A model generated the notes under the pieces. That model did no database searches. It was given only the letters and a program-made list of their open reading frames with translations, and was not told where the DNA came from. A DNA stretch of 37,207 nt, taken from NCBI GenBank assembly GCA_902590705.1, contig CACIXU010000019.1, positions 1 to 37,207 on the forward strand. The letters are read 5' to 3'. The translations under genes and the position numbers were made by a program. Below, in pieces: positions 22,548-31,886 of the stretch; position 1 is the stretch's first letter; every line of letters begins with the position of its first letter. This DNA is from an uncultured Bacteroidota bacterium. GTDB lineage: Bacteria; Bacteroidota; Bacteroidia; Flavobacteriales; Flavobacteriaceae.

Positions 22548-24995
22548 TTACTGTTTTCCTATTCTAATAATATCAGCAAAAATACCGGAGGCCGTAACAT
22601 CAGCACCTGCACCAGCTCCTTTTACAATAAGTGGTTGTTTATTATAACGATTGGTATAAAAAAGGATAATATTATCACTTCCTTCAAGATTATAAAAATC
22701 ATGTCCTTCTTTTACCAACTGTATACCAACTTTTGCTTTACCATTTTCTAATTGGGCAACATATTTCATTTTTGAATTTTTATTAGTGGCATCTTCCAAC
22801 ATTTTATCAAAATGCATGCTGTGTTTAATTAAGGAATCAAAAAAGGATTTATTGTCCCTTGTTGCCAAGCAGGCTTTCGGTAAAAATGATTCATTTTCAA
22901 TTTCATCTAGTTCTATATTCATACCACTCTCTCTTGCTAAAATCAATATCTTTCTGGCAACATCCACCCCACTTAGGTCAATTTTTGGATCGGGTTCTGT
23001 ATAACCTTCTTTTTGTGCTTGTAAAACAACATCATGGAATGAACTTCCTTTCTTAAAGTTATTGAAAACAAAGTTGAGACTTCCTGACAAAACAGCCTGA
23101 ATCTTAATTATCTGATCTCCTGATGCAATCAGATTGTTTAGAGTATCTATAATAGGTAGACCAGCACCAACATTAGTCTCAAATAAATATGGACTACCAA
23201 ATTTTCGAGATATTTTTTTAAGGTTTAGGTAGTTCTTTAGTTCATCTGCAGCTGCTATTTTATTACAAGTAACTACGCCAATATTATTATTTAAATACCT
23301 ATCATATTCTTGTGCAATAATCTTGCTGGCAGTATTATCAATAAAAATACTATTTCGAAGATTTAATTTTTTTACGTGAGTAAAGAACAATTCTCTATCT
23401 GCTTTTGAATCACTTTCATTTAATGTTTCTTTCCAATTTTTCAAATTAATATTTTTTTCACTTAGAATCATTTTTCTTGAATTTGAAATAGCTATAACAC
23501 GAAATTTTAATCTCAGATTTTCTTTAAGGTAATCAGTCTGTTTATCAATTTGCTCCAAAAGTTTACTTCCTACATTTCCAACTCCAGTAACAAAAAGGTT
23601 TAGTTCTTTGATTTGTGATTCAAAAAAGCTTTCGTGTAACGTATTGATAGCTTTGACCACATTTTTCTTATCTATGATAATCGAGATATTTCTTTCTGAA
23701 GCTCCTTGAGCTATAGCTCTAATATTGATATTGTTTGCACCTAAAGTACTAAATAGTTTTCCACTTATCCCTTGATGGTCTTTCATTTTTTCGCCCACTA
23801 CGGCAATGTTAACCATGTTTTTTTCTATTTTGGCAGGCGCCACTTTATTAAGTGAAATTTCAAAATCAAATTTATTATCAATAGCTTTTTTTGCAATAGC
23901 TGAATCCTCTTCTTTTACTGCAATACATATCGAATGTTCCGATGAAGCCTGAGTAATCATTATTACATTAATATGGACATCAGATAGCGCTTCAAACAGA
24001 CGTTTAGAGAAACCAGTAATTCCTATCATTCCGCTTCCTTCAAGATTTATCAAAGCGACATTGTCAATGTGACTTATTCCTTTAACGATTTCAGGGTTCT
24101 CTGAAATTTTAGAGCCATCAATTAGTGTTCCCATGTCATGAGGAGCAAAAGTGTTTTTAACAACAATTGGAATATTTTTTTCAATTATAGGTTGAAGGGT
24201 GGGAGGATAAATGACCTTGGCACCAAAATGAGAAAGTTCCATTGCTTCGTAATAGCTTAATTTTTTTATTGGCTTCGCTTGAGTCACTATTTTGGGATGA
24301 GCAGTGTATATTCCACTTACATCAGTCCAAATTTCAAACATTTGTGCTTCAACGGAATTTGCAATTATAGCAGCTGAGTAATCAGACCCACCTCTACCAA
24401 GTGTTGTAGTAACACCACTTTCATTACATGCAATAAATCCTGGTACTATTACTACCCTAGACTCATTATTACTAAAGTAATTTTTAATTTGCTGATCTGT
24501 GATTTTTTGGTTTACTACTTCAATTCCATTATGATTTGAGGTCTGAATTAATTCTCTGGCATCTTTTAATTCTGAGTCGATTTTATTGTGTTTAAATATC
24601 TCGTGGATAATATTGCTAGACAAAATTTCTCCATATGATGCCACCGAAGCGTTATTTTTTTTTGTTACTTCTTCTAAAAGAAAGATTGCATCTAAGCGAG
24701 ATTCTAGTTCATTAAGATGTTTTTTTAAGTAACTTATGATTGCACTTTGGTTTTGAATGGGAATACACTTTTTAATAGGTTCAAGATGAAGTTTCTCAAT
24801 TTTAGATAAATTACTTTTGAAATTATCTTTCCTTGATTCAGCTAGTGTGAGCATTTCCATCAATAAATCGGTAATTCCTGCAAGTGCGGAAACTACAACA
24901 ACAATCGAATCATTTTGATTTTTTATAATTTCTAAAACATTATTTAGGCTTTTTGAATTAGCAACTGATGTTCCGCCAAATTTTAAAACTTTCAT
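22548..24995 (-). CDS. thrA: Bifunctional aspartokinase / homoserine dehydrogenase
   Basis: Catalyses the first and third steps of the aspartate pathway to threonine. 815 residues, the expected fused length. Aspartokinase part: KFGGTSVAN at 4-12 and GRGGSDYSAA near 200. Two ACT-type regulatory segments follow (VALINLEGSGMIGI and VNIAVVGEKM), the probable threonine feedback site. Homoserine dehydrogenase part begins at VTGVGNVGSKLLEQ near 465 and contains NVGAGLPIIDTL and GYTEPDPKIDLSGVDVARK. First gene of thrABC. It is preceded by a 112-base untranslated stretch, a small Thr/Ile leader ORF and a -7 box, which suggests attenuation-type control in addition to feedback inhibition. Confidence 0.97.
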   Translation of the reverse strand: MKVLKFGGTSVANSKSLNNVLEIIKNQNDSIVVVVSALAGITDLLMEMLTLAESRKDNFKSNLSKIEKLHLEPIKKCIPIQNQSAIISYLKKHLNELESRLDAIFLLEEVTKKNNASVASYGEILSSNIIHEIFKHNKIDSELKDARELIQTSNHNGIEVVNQKITDQQIKNYFSNNESRVVIVPGFIACNESGVTTTLGRGGSDYSAAIIANSVEAQMFEIWTDVSGIYTAHPKIVTQAKPIKKLSYYEAMELSHFGAKVIYPPTLQPIIEKNIPIVVKNTFAPHDMGTLIDGSKISENPEIVKGISHIDNVALINLEGSGMIGITGFSKRLFEALSDVHINVIMITQASSEHSICIAVKEEDSAIAKKAIDNKFDFEISLNKVAPAKIEKNMVNIAVVGEKMKDHQGISGKLFSTLGANNINIRAIAQGASERNISIIIDKKNVVKAINTLHESFFESQIKELNLFVTGVGNVGSKLLEQIDKQTDYLKENLRLKFRVIAISNSRKMILSEKNINLKNWKETLNESDSKADRELFFTHVKKLNLRNSIFIDNTASKIIAQEYDRYLNNNIGVVTCNKIAAADELKNYLNLKKISRKFGSPYLFETNVGAGLPIIDTLNNLIASGDQIIKIQAVLSGSLNFVFNNFKKGSSFHDVVLQAQKEGYTEPDPKIDLSGVDVARKILILARESGMNIELDEIENESFLPKACLATRDNKSFFDSLIKHSMHFDKMLEDATNKNSKMKYVAQLENGKAKVGIQLVKEGHDFYNLEGSDNIILFYTNRYNKQPLIVKGAGAGADVTASGIFADIIRIGKQ

Positions 24996-25107
24996 TTTTA
25001 TTTAATCTTTTTCAACTAGACCGTAAACTTGGGAATGGCTGATTAATAAATTGTTTATGAGAAATTTTGTTTGTATGTCATTGATTTGAAGACAATTGGT
25101 CATATGA

Positions 25108-25227
25108 CTATATGTAATGATTTATCCCAAAGGGGATAGTCATAGTATTTGTTACAGCATTTGTAACAGAATCCATATTCACTTGAATAGAAGAACAATT
25201 TTTTGTGTTTATACCCTCAACAAACAT
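25108..25227 (-). CDS. Candidate threonine leader peptide (39 codons)
   Basis: Small ORF on the minus strand starting ATG at 25227, four bases after the G of a perfect -7 box, so its mRNA would be leaderless. Five of 39 codons are Thr and five Ile; a cluster at residues 22-31 reads TNAVTNTMTI (four Thr, one Met, one Ile in ten residues), all products of the aspartate pathway served by thrABC. A second in-frame ATG at 25176 would give a 22-residue peptide that keeps the cluster. The cluster overlaps a hairpin (25151-25167), and further hairpins follow at the stop. By analogy with E. coli thrL this suggests ribosome-stalling control by Thr and Ile supply. Composition alone is modest evidence, and no classical terminator was found. 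Confidence 0.5.
   Translation of the reverse strand: MFVEGINTKNCSSIQVNMDSVTNAVTNTMTIPFGINHYI
25123..25143 (-). promoter_or_regulatory. Hairpin at the end of the thr leader ORF
   Basis: TATCCC (25138-25133) pairs with GGGATA (25128-25123) around a CTTT loop. Just outside it, ATGAC pairs with GTCAT near 25104-25108, so the two stems can stack into a larger nested structure. The hairpin immediately follows the Thr codon cluster, where a stalled ribosome would cover its 5' arm. Confidence 0.45.
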
Positions 25228-25231
25228 TTTA

Positions 25232-25239
25232 CAAAAATA
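25232..25239 (-). promoter_or_regulatory. -7 box of thr leader-thrABC
   Basis: On the minus strand TATTTTTG matches TAnnTTTG, four bases before the leader ORF ATG, the same spacing as at pyrR. Confidence 0.65.
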
Positions 25240-25300
25240 TTACAAAAGGTTCAGCTTTAAAATTATTTGACTATAATTTTAATTTACAATACTAATGGGT

Positions 25301-25330
25301 AAAAAAAACTTCCGTTTAATCGGCTTTTTT
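25301..25330 (-). terminator. Probable terminator of clpC
   Basis: Read on the minus strand, an A6 tract, a short CCG/CGG stem around ATTAAA, and a T8 tract follow four bases after the clpC stop; the A and T tracts can extend the stem. Weak GC core. Confidence 0.5.
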
Positions 25331-25333
25331 GAA

Positions 25334-27880
25334 TTATTTTTTCTCAGCCGAATTGGTCTTGATACTGAGAAATTCATCACCTTTTTGGTGAAAAATTTTA
25401 ATTATATCGCCTTCTACAATTTTATTATTTACTATTTGGTCAGCCAGAAGGTCTTCAATATATTTTTGAATTGATCTTTTAAGAGGTCTAGCTCCATTTT
25501 TTTTGTCAAAACCTTTTTCGCTTATAAAAGATTTTGCTTCAGGAGTAAGAGATACTTCATAACCAAGCTTTTTGATTCTTAAAATAAGCTCTTTTAATTC
25601 GATTTCAACTATTTTATCAATGTCTTGCTTTTCAAGTGAGTTGAATATAACAATATCATCTATACGGTTCAGAAATTCAGGTGCAAATGTTTTTTTAAGG
25701 GCACTCTGAATAACATTTTTTTCAATATCGACAGCCTGCGATTTTAAGTTTGAGGTCTCGAAACCAACTCCTGTCCCAAAATCTTTTACTTGTCTTGCGC
25801 CAATATTAGAGGTCATAATTATTATTGTGTTTTGAAAATTGATTTTTCTTCCAAGACTGTCTGTTAAAAACCCATCGTCTAAGACCTGTAAAAGCATGTT
25901 AAATACATCTGGGTGTGCCTTTTCTACCTCATCCAGTAAAATTACTGAATAAGGTCGACGTCTGACTTTTTCACTAAGTTGCCCACCTTCCTCGTATCCT
26001 ACATATCCTGGCGGTGCACCAATAAGTCGAGAAATAGCGAATTTCTCCATGTACTCGCTCATGTCAATTCGAATAAGATTTTCATCAGATTCAAAAATTT
26101 CCTCTGCTAAAATTTTTGCTAATTGTGTTTTACCCACTCCAGTTTGTCCGAGGAAAATAAATGACCCGATAGGTTTGTCAGGCTCTTTTAATCCTGCTCG
26201 GTTTCTTTGGATTGATTTAACTACTTTTTTGACTGCTTCTTCCTGTCCAATAAGCTTTGTGCTAATTTTATCCGAGAGGGATGCTAGCTTGTTTTTTTCA
26301 CTTTTAACGATCTTCGTTACAGGTATGTTAGTCATCATAGAAACGACATCAGAAATATCAGTTTCATTAACTGTTACTCGATTTAATTTGGATTCCTCCT
26401 GCCATCTATCTTGAGCCTCAAACAAAGTTCTTTCTACTCTTTTTTCATCATCTCTGAGTTTAGCGGCTTCCTCATATTTCTGTTTTTTTACTACAGAATT
26501 TTTTTGATCTTTAACCTTTTCAAGCTCTTCTTCAAGTTTAATAATTTCGTCTGGAACATTCATATTATTGATATGAACTCTTGACCCTGCCTCATCCAAT
26601 GCATCAATGGCTTTATCAGGCAGGTACCGATCTGACATATATCTGAAAGTAAGTTCAGCACATGCTTTAATGGCGTCGTCAGTATAAATTACGTTATGGT
26701 GATTTTCATATTTTTCTTTAATATTTTCTAATATTTCAATAGTTTCTTCAACGTCAGTTTCCTCGACTAAAACCTTTTGAAATCTCCGTTCAAGTGCGCC
26801 GTCCTTTTCAATGTTTTGTCGATACTCATCAAGCGTTGTTGCACCAATACATTGAATTTCACCCCTTGCTAGGGCAGGTTTAAACATATTTGAAGCATCT
26901 AAACTTCCTGTAGCTCCTCCAGCTCCTACAATCGTATGAATTTCGTCAATGAAAAGGATAATATTATCATTTTTCTCCAATTCATTCATTACGGCTTTCA
27001 TTCTTTCCTCAAACTGACCACGATATTTCGTTCCAGCGACAAGGCTTGCAAGATCAAGTGATACAACACGTTTTCCGTACAATATTCTTGATACTTGCTT
27101 TTTAATTATTCTAAGAGCAAGTCCCTCAGCAATTGCAGACTTACCGACTCCAGGTTCACCGATTAGTAACGGATTGTTCTTCTTTCTTCTGCTGAGAATT
27201 TGAGAAACACGTTCAATTTCTTTTTCTCTTCCAACCACTGGGTCTAGATTGTTTTTTTCAGCTAGTGCGGTAATATCTCTACCAAAATTGTCTAAAACAG
27301 GTGTTTTAGATTTTACATTTACTTTTGAGTCAGTCGTTGGGACAAATGGATTTTCTTTTCCAGAATCTCCAACATCTTCTTTTTCATCTGGAAAAGATGA
27401 GGATGTAGGTAAGTCAACATAATTCTGGTCATCACTTGCAATCATTAATTTAAATTGCTCTTTAACTACATCATAATCAATATTAAGTTTCAATAATAAC
27501 TTTGTAGTTGGATCGTTTTCGTTTCTAAGTATGCATAGAAGAAGATGTACCGTATTAATAATGTCGCTTTGAAAAAGCTTTGCTTCTAAAAAGGTGGTTT
27601 TTAATGCTCTTTCAGCTTGTCGTGTTAAATGAAGATTTTTTTTGTTATTGATAGTAGCCGAGTTCTCAATTACTGCAGGATTAAGGATTTCAACTTTTCT
27701 TCTCAATTCATCAAGATCAACTTCAATAGATTTTAAAATTGATACCGCTTTTCCACCACCATCTCTGAGGATACCTAACATAAGGTGTTCTGTTCCTATA
27801 GAATTATGTCCTAGACGAAGAGCTTCTTCTTTACTATAGGAAATAACATCTTTTACTCTAGGTGAAAAATTATCATCCAT
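25334..27880 (-). CDS. clpC: ATP-dependent Clp protease ATP-binding subunit ClpC
   Basis: Hexameric AAA+ unfoldase that feeds proteins to ClpP. 848 residues. The N-terminal double Clp repeat occupies about 1-150 (FSPRVKDVISYSKEEA; NTVHLLLCILR). First AAA+ domain: Walker A GEPGVGKS at 241-248, Walker B LFIDEIHT near 309-316. A coiled middle segment with a UVR-type motif (KKQKYEEAAKLRDDEK, about 465-480) marks it as ClpC rather than ClpB or ClpA. Second AAA+ domain: Walker A GQTGVGKT at 578-585 and LLDEVEKAHPDVF after it. In Firmicutes the middle domain binds adaptor proteins; adaptors here are unknown. Divergent from gyrA. No exact TAnnTTTG box was found upstream. Confidence 0.96.
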   Translation of the reverse strand: MDDNFSPRVKDVISYSKEEALRLGHNSIGTEHLMLGILRDGGGKAVSILKSIEVDLDELRRKVEILNPAVIENSATINNKKNLHLTRQAERALKTTFLEAKLFQSDIINTVHLLLCILRNENDPTTKLLLKLNIDYDVVKEQFKLMIASDDQNYVDLPTSSSFPDEKEDVGDSGKENPFVPTTDSKVNVKSKTPVLDNFGRDITALAEKNNLDPVVGREKEIERVSQILSRRKKNNPLLIGEPGVGKSAIAEGLALRIIKKQVSRILYGKRVVSLDLASLVAGTKYRGQFEERMKAVMNELEKNDNIILFIDEIHTIVGAGGATGSLDASNMFKPALARGEIQCIGATTLDEYRQNIEKDGALERRFQKVLVEETDVEETIEILENIKEKYENHHNVIYTDDAIKACAELTFRYMSDRYLPDKAIDALDEAGSRVHINNMNVPDEIIKLEEELEKVKDQKNSVVKKQKYEEAAKLRDDEKRVERTLFEAQDRWQEESKLNRVTVNETDISDVVSMMTNIPVTKIVKSEKNKLASLSDKISTKLIGQEEAVKKVVKSIQRNRAGLKEPDKPIGSFIFLGQTGVGKTQLAKILAEEIFESDENLIRIDMSEYMEKFAISRLIGAPPGYVGYEEGGQLSEKVRRRPYSVILLDEVEKAHPDVFNMLLQVLDDGFLTDSLGRKINFQNTIIIMTSNIGARQVKDFGTGVGFETSNLKSQAVDIEKNVIQSALKKTFAPEFLNRIDDIVIFNSLEKQDIDKIVEIELKELILRIKKLGYEVSLTPEAKSFISEKGFDKKNGARPLKRSIQKYIEDLLADQIVNNKIVEGDIIKIFHQKGDEFLSIKTNSAEKK

Positions 27881-28101
27881 AACAGAATTAAATTTAAGAT
27901 TTAAATCTAAAAGGGCTTTAAATGAATTTCTTACAGCTAAGAGACAAAAAAATAATGATTTGGCAAAATGACTTTTACAAAAAATTTATTACCAAAATAG
28001 AATATTATCATGTTGATAAATTCATTAAAAATTATTGAGGAAATCTTAAAAAATGGTGCTCATTAAAGTATTTTAGCTATTATACACTAATAATTAATTA
28101 A
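27881..28101. promoter_or_regulatory. Divergent clpC-gyrA intergenic region
   Basis: 221 bases that must contain both promoters, although no perfect TAnnTTTG occurs on either strand; near matches such as CTATTTTG on the minus strand exist. A perfect inverted repeat TTATCA-TGT-TGATAA lies at 28005-28019 and could be an operator, or a chance feature of AT-rich DNA. Confidence 0.35.
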
Positions 28102-30600
28102 ATGATTGACGGAGAAAAACTAATTCCAATTAACATTGAGGATGAGATGAAGTCTGCTTACATTGACTACTCAATGTCTGTAATCGTTTCACGTGCACTA
28201 CCCGATGTTCGTGATGGACTAAAACCTGTTCATAGAAGGGTGTTATATGGAATGCATGAGTTAGGAATAAGATCAAATACCGCTTACAAAAAGTCTGCTA
28301 GGATTGTTGGAGAAGTGTTAGGCAAATATCACCCACACGGAGATAGCTCTGTTTATGATACGATGGTTCGAATGGCGCAAACATGGAGTCTGCGATATTT
28401 ATTGGTTGATGGTCAAGGGAATTTTGGTTCAATTGATGGTGATAGTCCAGCTGCAATGAGATACACAGAGGCAAGAATGCGAAAAATGTCGGAAGATTTA
28501 TTAGCTGACATAGAAAAAGAAACTGTAGATCTTCAGCTCAATTTTGATGATACACTCTCTGAGCCAACTGTACTTCCCACAAGAGTTCCAAACCTTCTAA
28601 TTAATGGTGCCTCAGGAATTGCAGTAGGAATGGCAACCAATATGCCTCCTCACAATCTAACTGAAGTTGTGGATGGTACAATCCAATACATTGATAACAA
28701 TGAAATCACTATTGATGAACTTATTCAAACGATAAAGGCTCCTGATTTCCCAACGGGAGGAACTATATATGGTTATGAGGGTGTAAAGGAAGCTTTTTTG
28801 ACTGGGAGAGGCAGAATTGTAATGCGTGCAAATGCAAATATTGAGTTAGTTCGGGATAGAGAGTGTATAGTAGTAACAGAAATACCTTACCAAGTAAATA
28901 AAGCGGAAATGATTAGGAAAACTGCTGAATTGGTAAATGATAAAAAAATTGAGGGAATTAGTAACATAAGAGATGAATCAGATAGAAATGGCATGCGCAT
29001 CGTTTATGTGCTTAAGCGTGATGCAATACCTAACATTGTTTTAAACAAACTTTATAAATTTACTTCCCTTCAATCCTCTTTTAGTGTTAACAATATTGCT
29101 TTAGTTGATGGACGACCCCAGCTGCTGAATTTAAAACAACTTATTCATTTTTTTGTTGAACACCGACATGATGTTGTAGTTCGCAGAACAAAACACGAAT
29201 TGAGAAAGGCTGAGGAACGTGCCCATGTCCTTGAGGGATTAATAATAGCATCAGATAATATTGATGAGGTTATTGCAATTATTAGGGCTTCTGTTAACCC
29301 TGAGGAGGCTAAAAACAATTTGGTCACTAAGTTTAAATTAAGTGAAATTCAGGCCAAAGCAATTGTTGATATGAGACTGCGACAATTGACGGGATTAGAA
29401 CAGGATAAGCTAAGATCAGAATTTAACGAATTGGTAAAAACAATTGCTGATCTCAAAGATATTCTGGATAAAAAAGATCGCAGAATGATTATAATTAAGG
29501 AAGAATTAATTGAAATTAGGGAGAAGTATGGTGATGATAGACGATCTAAAATTGAATATGCTGGTGGCAATTTTAGTGTTGAGGATATGATACCCGATGA
29601 GAAAGTTGTTATTACTATTTCTCACTTAGGTTATATTAAACGGACACCCTTGTCTGATTATAAAATCCAGAATAGAGGCGGCGTTGGTCAAAAGGCTTCT
29701 ACGACACGTGATGAAGATTTCTTAGAACATCTTTTTGTTGGAACGAATCATCAATACATGCTATTTTTTACTCAAAAAGGAAAATGTTTCTGGATGCGTG
29801 TTTATGAAATTCCTGAAGGATCAAGGATTTCAAAGGGAAGGGCAATTCAAAACTTAGTCAATATAGAACAAGATGATCGTGTTAAGGCATTTATTTGCAC
29901 TCAAGATCTTAAAGATGAGGATTATATTAATAATCATTTTGTAATAATGGCTACAAAAAAAGGTCAGGTTAAAAAGACGAGCTTAGAAAAATATTCAAGA
30001 CCTAGAGCTAATGGAATTAACGCTATTACTATAAGAGAGGATGATGAATTACTGGAGGCAAAACTAACCAACGGAAATAGTCAAATTTTACTTGCTGTTA
30101 AATCTGGAAAAGCAATTCGTTTTGAGGAAAGTAAAACAAGACCTATGGGACGTGGTGCCTCAGGTGTAAGAGGAATAACCTTAGCCAATCCCAATGATGA
30201 AGTAGTTGGAATGGTTTCAGTTAATGATATGGATACCAACGTTTTAGTTGTTTCTGAAAATGGTTTTGGAAAACGTTCAGACTTGGAGGATTATCGAATG
30301 ACCAACAGGGGAGGTAAAGGTGTTAAAACAATTTCCATAACTGAAAAAACTGGAACACTTGTTACATTAAAAAATGTAAATGATGAAGATGATTTGATGA
30401 TTATTAATAAATCAGGTATAGCAATAAGAATGGCTGTTTCAGACCTAAGGGTAATGGGCAGAGCCACTCAGGGAGTTAAGTTAATAAATCTCAAAGAAGG
30501 AGATGCTATTGCAGCTGTTGCTAAAGTCATGAAAGATGATGATGATGACTTTGAGGATATTACTGAAATTGATGTAGAGGGCGACACAATTATTAATTAA
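28102..30600 (+). CDS. gyrA: DNA gyrase subunit A
   Basis: Breaks and rejoins DNA in the gyrase A2B2 complex, introducing negative supercoils. 832 residues. The catalytic tyrosine is Y121 in [10 protein letters not shown]. The quinolone-resistance region reads [10 protein letters not shown] (77-86) with wild-type serine 82 and aspartate 86 (E. coli S83 and D87). The C-terminal beta-pinwheel carries the GyrA box QNRGGVG, which distinguishes gyrase from topoisomerase IV. The tail is very acidic (five consecutive Asp, then [11 protein letters not shown]), as in several other gyrases where it tunes supercoiling. Followed 62 bases later by the TPR gene, which has its own -7 box. Confidence 0.97.
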   Translation: MIDGEKLIPINIEDEMKSAYIDYSMSVIVSRALPDVRDGLKPVHRRVLYGMHELGIRSNTAYKKSARIVGEVLGKYHPHGDSSVYDTMVRMAQTWSLRYLLVDGQGNFGSIDGDSPAAMRYTEARMRKMSEDLLADIEKETVDLQLNFDDTLSEPTVLPTRVPNLLINGASGIAVGMATNMPPHNLTEVVDGTIQYIDNNEITIDELIQTIKAPDFPTGGTIYGYEGVKEAFLTGRGRIVMRANANIELVRDRECIVVTEIPYQVNKAEMIRKTAELVNDKKIEGISNIRDESDRNGMRIVYVLKRDAIPNIVLNKLYKFTSLQSSFSVNNIALVDGRPQLLNLKQLIHFFVEHRHDVVVRRTKHELRKAEERAHVLEGLIIASDNIDEVIAIIRASVNPEEAKNNLVTKFKLSEIQAKAIVDMRLRQLTGLEQDKLRSEFNELVKTIADLKDILDKKDRRMIIIKEELIEIREKYGDDRRSKIEYAGGNFSVEDMIPDEKVVITISHLGYIKRTPLSDYKIQNRGGVGQKASTTRDEDFLEHLFVGTNHQYMLFFTQKGKCFWMRVYEIPEGSRISKGRAIQNLVNIEQDDRVKAFICTQDLKDEDYINNHFVIMATKKGQVKKTSLEKYSRPRANGINAITIREDDELLEAKLTNGNSQILLAVKSGKAIRFEESKTRPMGRGASGVRGITLANPNDEVVGMVSVNDMDTNVLVVSENGFGKRSDLEDYRMTNRGGKGVKTISITEKTGTLVTLKNVNDEDDLMIINKSGIAIRMAVSDLRVMGRATQGVKLINLKEGDAIAAVAKVMKDDDDDFEDITEIDVEGDTIIN

Positions 30601-30614
30601 TTACTAACAATTTT

Positions 30615-30622
30615 TAAATTTG
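30615..30622 (+). promoter_or_regulatory. -7 box of the TPR-protein gene
   Basis: TAAATTTG matches TAnnTTTG, 40 bases before the ATG at 30663. Confidence 0.55.
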
Positions 30623-30662
30623 TATTTTATATTATAATTAAATTTTAACTGAACTTTTACAA

Positions 30663-31886
30663 ATGAAACGTATTATTTTACTACTCTTTTTTATTGTTTT
30701 TAATTTTTCATTTTCTCAAAAAAAAGAATTACGAAAAGCTCAAAAACTTTATGATGCCGGAGATTTCTCTGGATCTGAAAAAATTCTTAAAGACTTTCAG
30801 TCTCTCCTTGAAAATATTGATGATAAGTTAAAACCTAACTATAATCTTCTTAGGGGTAAAATAGCTAAGCATAATAAACAGTTTAATAAAGCTTTTGATC
30901 TTCTAATGCCTCTTAAAGGTGTCAAATCTCTTGAAGAGGATCTTGAACGGACTTTAGCTCTTTTAGCGGCTGATATAGTTAATAGTGCAATTGATGATAA
31001 TAGTAAAGGGGATTTTGAATCCTCAGCTGAGAAATTATATTTGGCATATGAGGTAGATAAAGAACAAAATGTTGACTATCTGTATTTTGCGGCTTCAAGC
31101 GCAGTAAATGCAGAACAATTTGAAAAATCACTTGAGTATTATACCTTATTAAAAGAAATAAATTATACGGGAGTTGTTACTAAGTATTTCGTTACTGAGG
31201 TTGATAATGGGACAGAAACTGAGGTAACAAAATCAGAATATGATCTCTATAAAAAATCTAAGTCATATAAAGATTTTAGAGAAGAAAAAACCGAGTCAAA
31301 ATTTCCAGAGATTGTAAAAAATATTGCTCTTATTTATGCTCAAATGGGTGATGACGATAAAGCTATGAAGGCAGTGCAAGAAGCTAGGATTTCTAGTCCA
31401 AATGATATTAATCTTATTTTGACTGAAGCTAATATTTATATACAACTCGGAGAAAAAGTTAAATTTCAAGAACTTATGAATCAAGCAATTGCTCAAGACC
31501 CAAATAATCCTGGTTTATTTTATAATTTGGCTGTTGTGACATCTGATTTAGGTGATAAAAATTCTGCCCGAGAGTATTATGAAAAGGCTATCGAAATAGA
31601 TCCTAATTATCAAAATGCTTATTTGAATTTAGTTGCTTTAATACTTGAGGGAGAGCAGCAAATTGTTGAGGAAATGAATAGTCTCGGGACTTCGTCTAAG
31701 GACAATGCACGATATGATATGCTAAAGCTTGAAAGAGAGAAGTTATACAAGGAGTGTGTGCCTATTTTAAAAAAGCTAATTGATCTTGAAAAAAATGAGG
31801 ATGCCATTAAAACTTTAATGAATATTTATGGTACTCTAGGAAATAATGAAGGATTTAAGAAGATGAAAGCCTTGATATCAAATTAG
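30663..31886 (+). CDS. Secreted tetratricopeptide-repeat protein
   Basis: 407 residues with a Sec signal (MKRIILLLFFIVFNFSFSQ) and no lipobox cysteine, so probably periplasmic. The rest is helical and contains TPR motifs, clearest around residues 217-330 (KFPEIVKNIALIYAQMGDDD, then NPGLFYNLAVVTSDLGDKN and IDPNYQNAYLNLVALILEGE). TPRs bind other proteins; the partner is unknown. A gene of this type directly after gyrA is usual in flavobacteria, as far as I recall. Its last nine bases overlap the convergent NlpC/P60 gene. Confidence 0.88.
   Translation: MKRIILLLFFIVFNFSFSQKKELRKAQKLYDAGDFSGSEKILKDFQSLLENIDDKLKPNYNLLRGKIAKHNKQFNKAFDLLMPLKGVKSLEEDLERTLALLAADIVNSAIDDNSKGDFESSAEKLYLAYEVDKEQNVDYLYFAASSAVNAEQFEKSLEYYTLLKEINYTGVVTKYFVTEVDNGTETEVTKSEYDLYKKSKSYKDFREEKTESKFPEIVKNIALIYAQMGDDDKAMKAVQEARISSPNDINLILTEANIYIQLGEKVKFQELMNQAIAQDPNNPGLFYNLAVVTSDLGDKNSAREYYEKAIEIDPNYQNAYLNLVALILEGEQQIVEEMNSLGTSSKDNARYDMLKLEREKLYKECVPILKKLIDLEKNEDAIKTLMNIYGTLGNNEGFKKMKALISN

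Larger units (their letters stand above)
24996..25333 (-). promoter_or_regulatory. thrA leader region (338 bases between clpC and thrA)
   Basis: Read in the direction of transcription this gap holds the clpC terminator (25301-25330), a -7 box (25239-25232), a 39-codon leader ORF (25227-25108), several hairpins within and just after the ORF, and about 110 bases without ORF before thrA. Three inverted repeats are visible: GTTACA/TGTAAC (25167-25151), TATCCC/GGGATA (25138-25123) and ATGACTA/TAGTCAT (25143-25104). A T-tract terminator between the leader ORF and thrA was not found. Confidence 0.6.

Noticed and set aside
24996-25107. Classical Rho-independent attenuator between the thr leader ORF and thrA
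   Set aside because: No GC-bearing stem followed by a T tract was found in this stretch.
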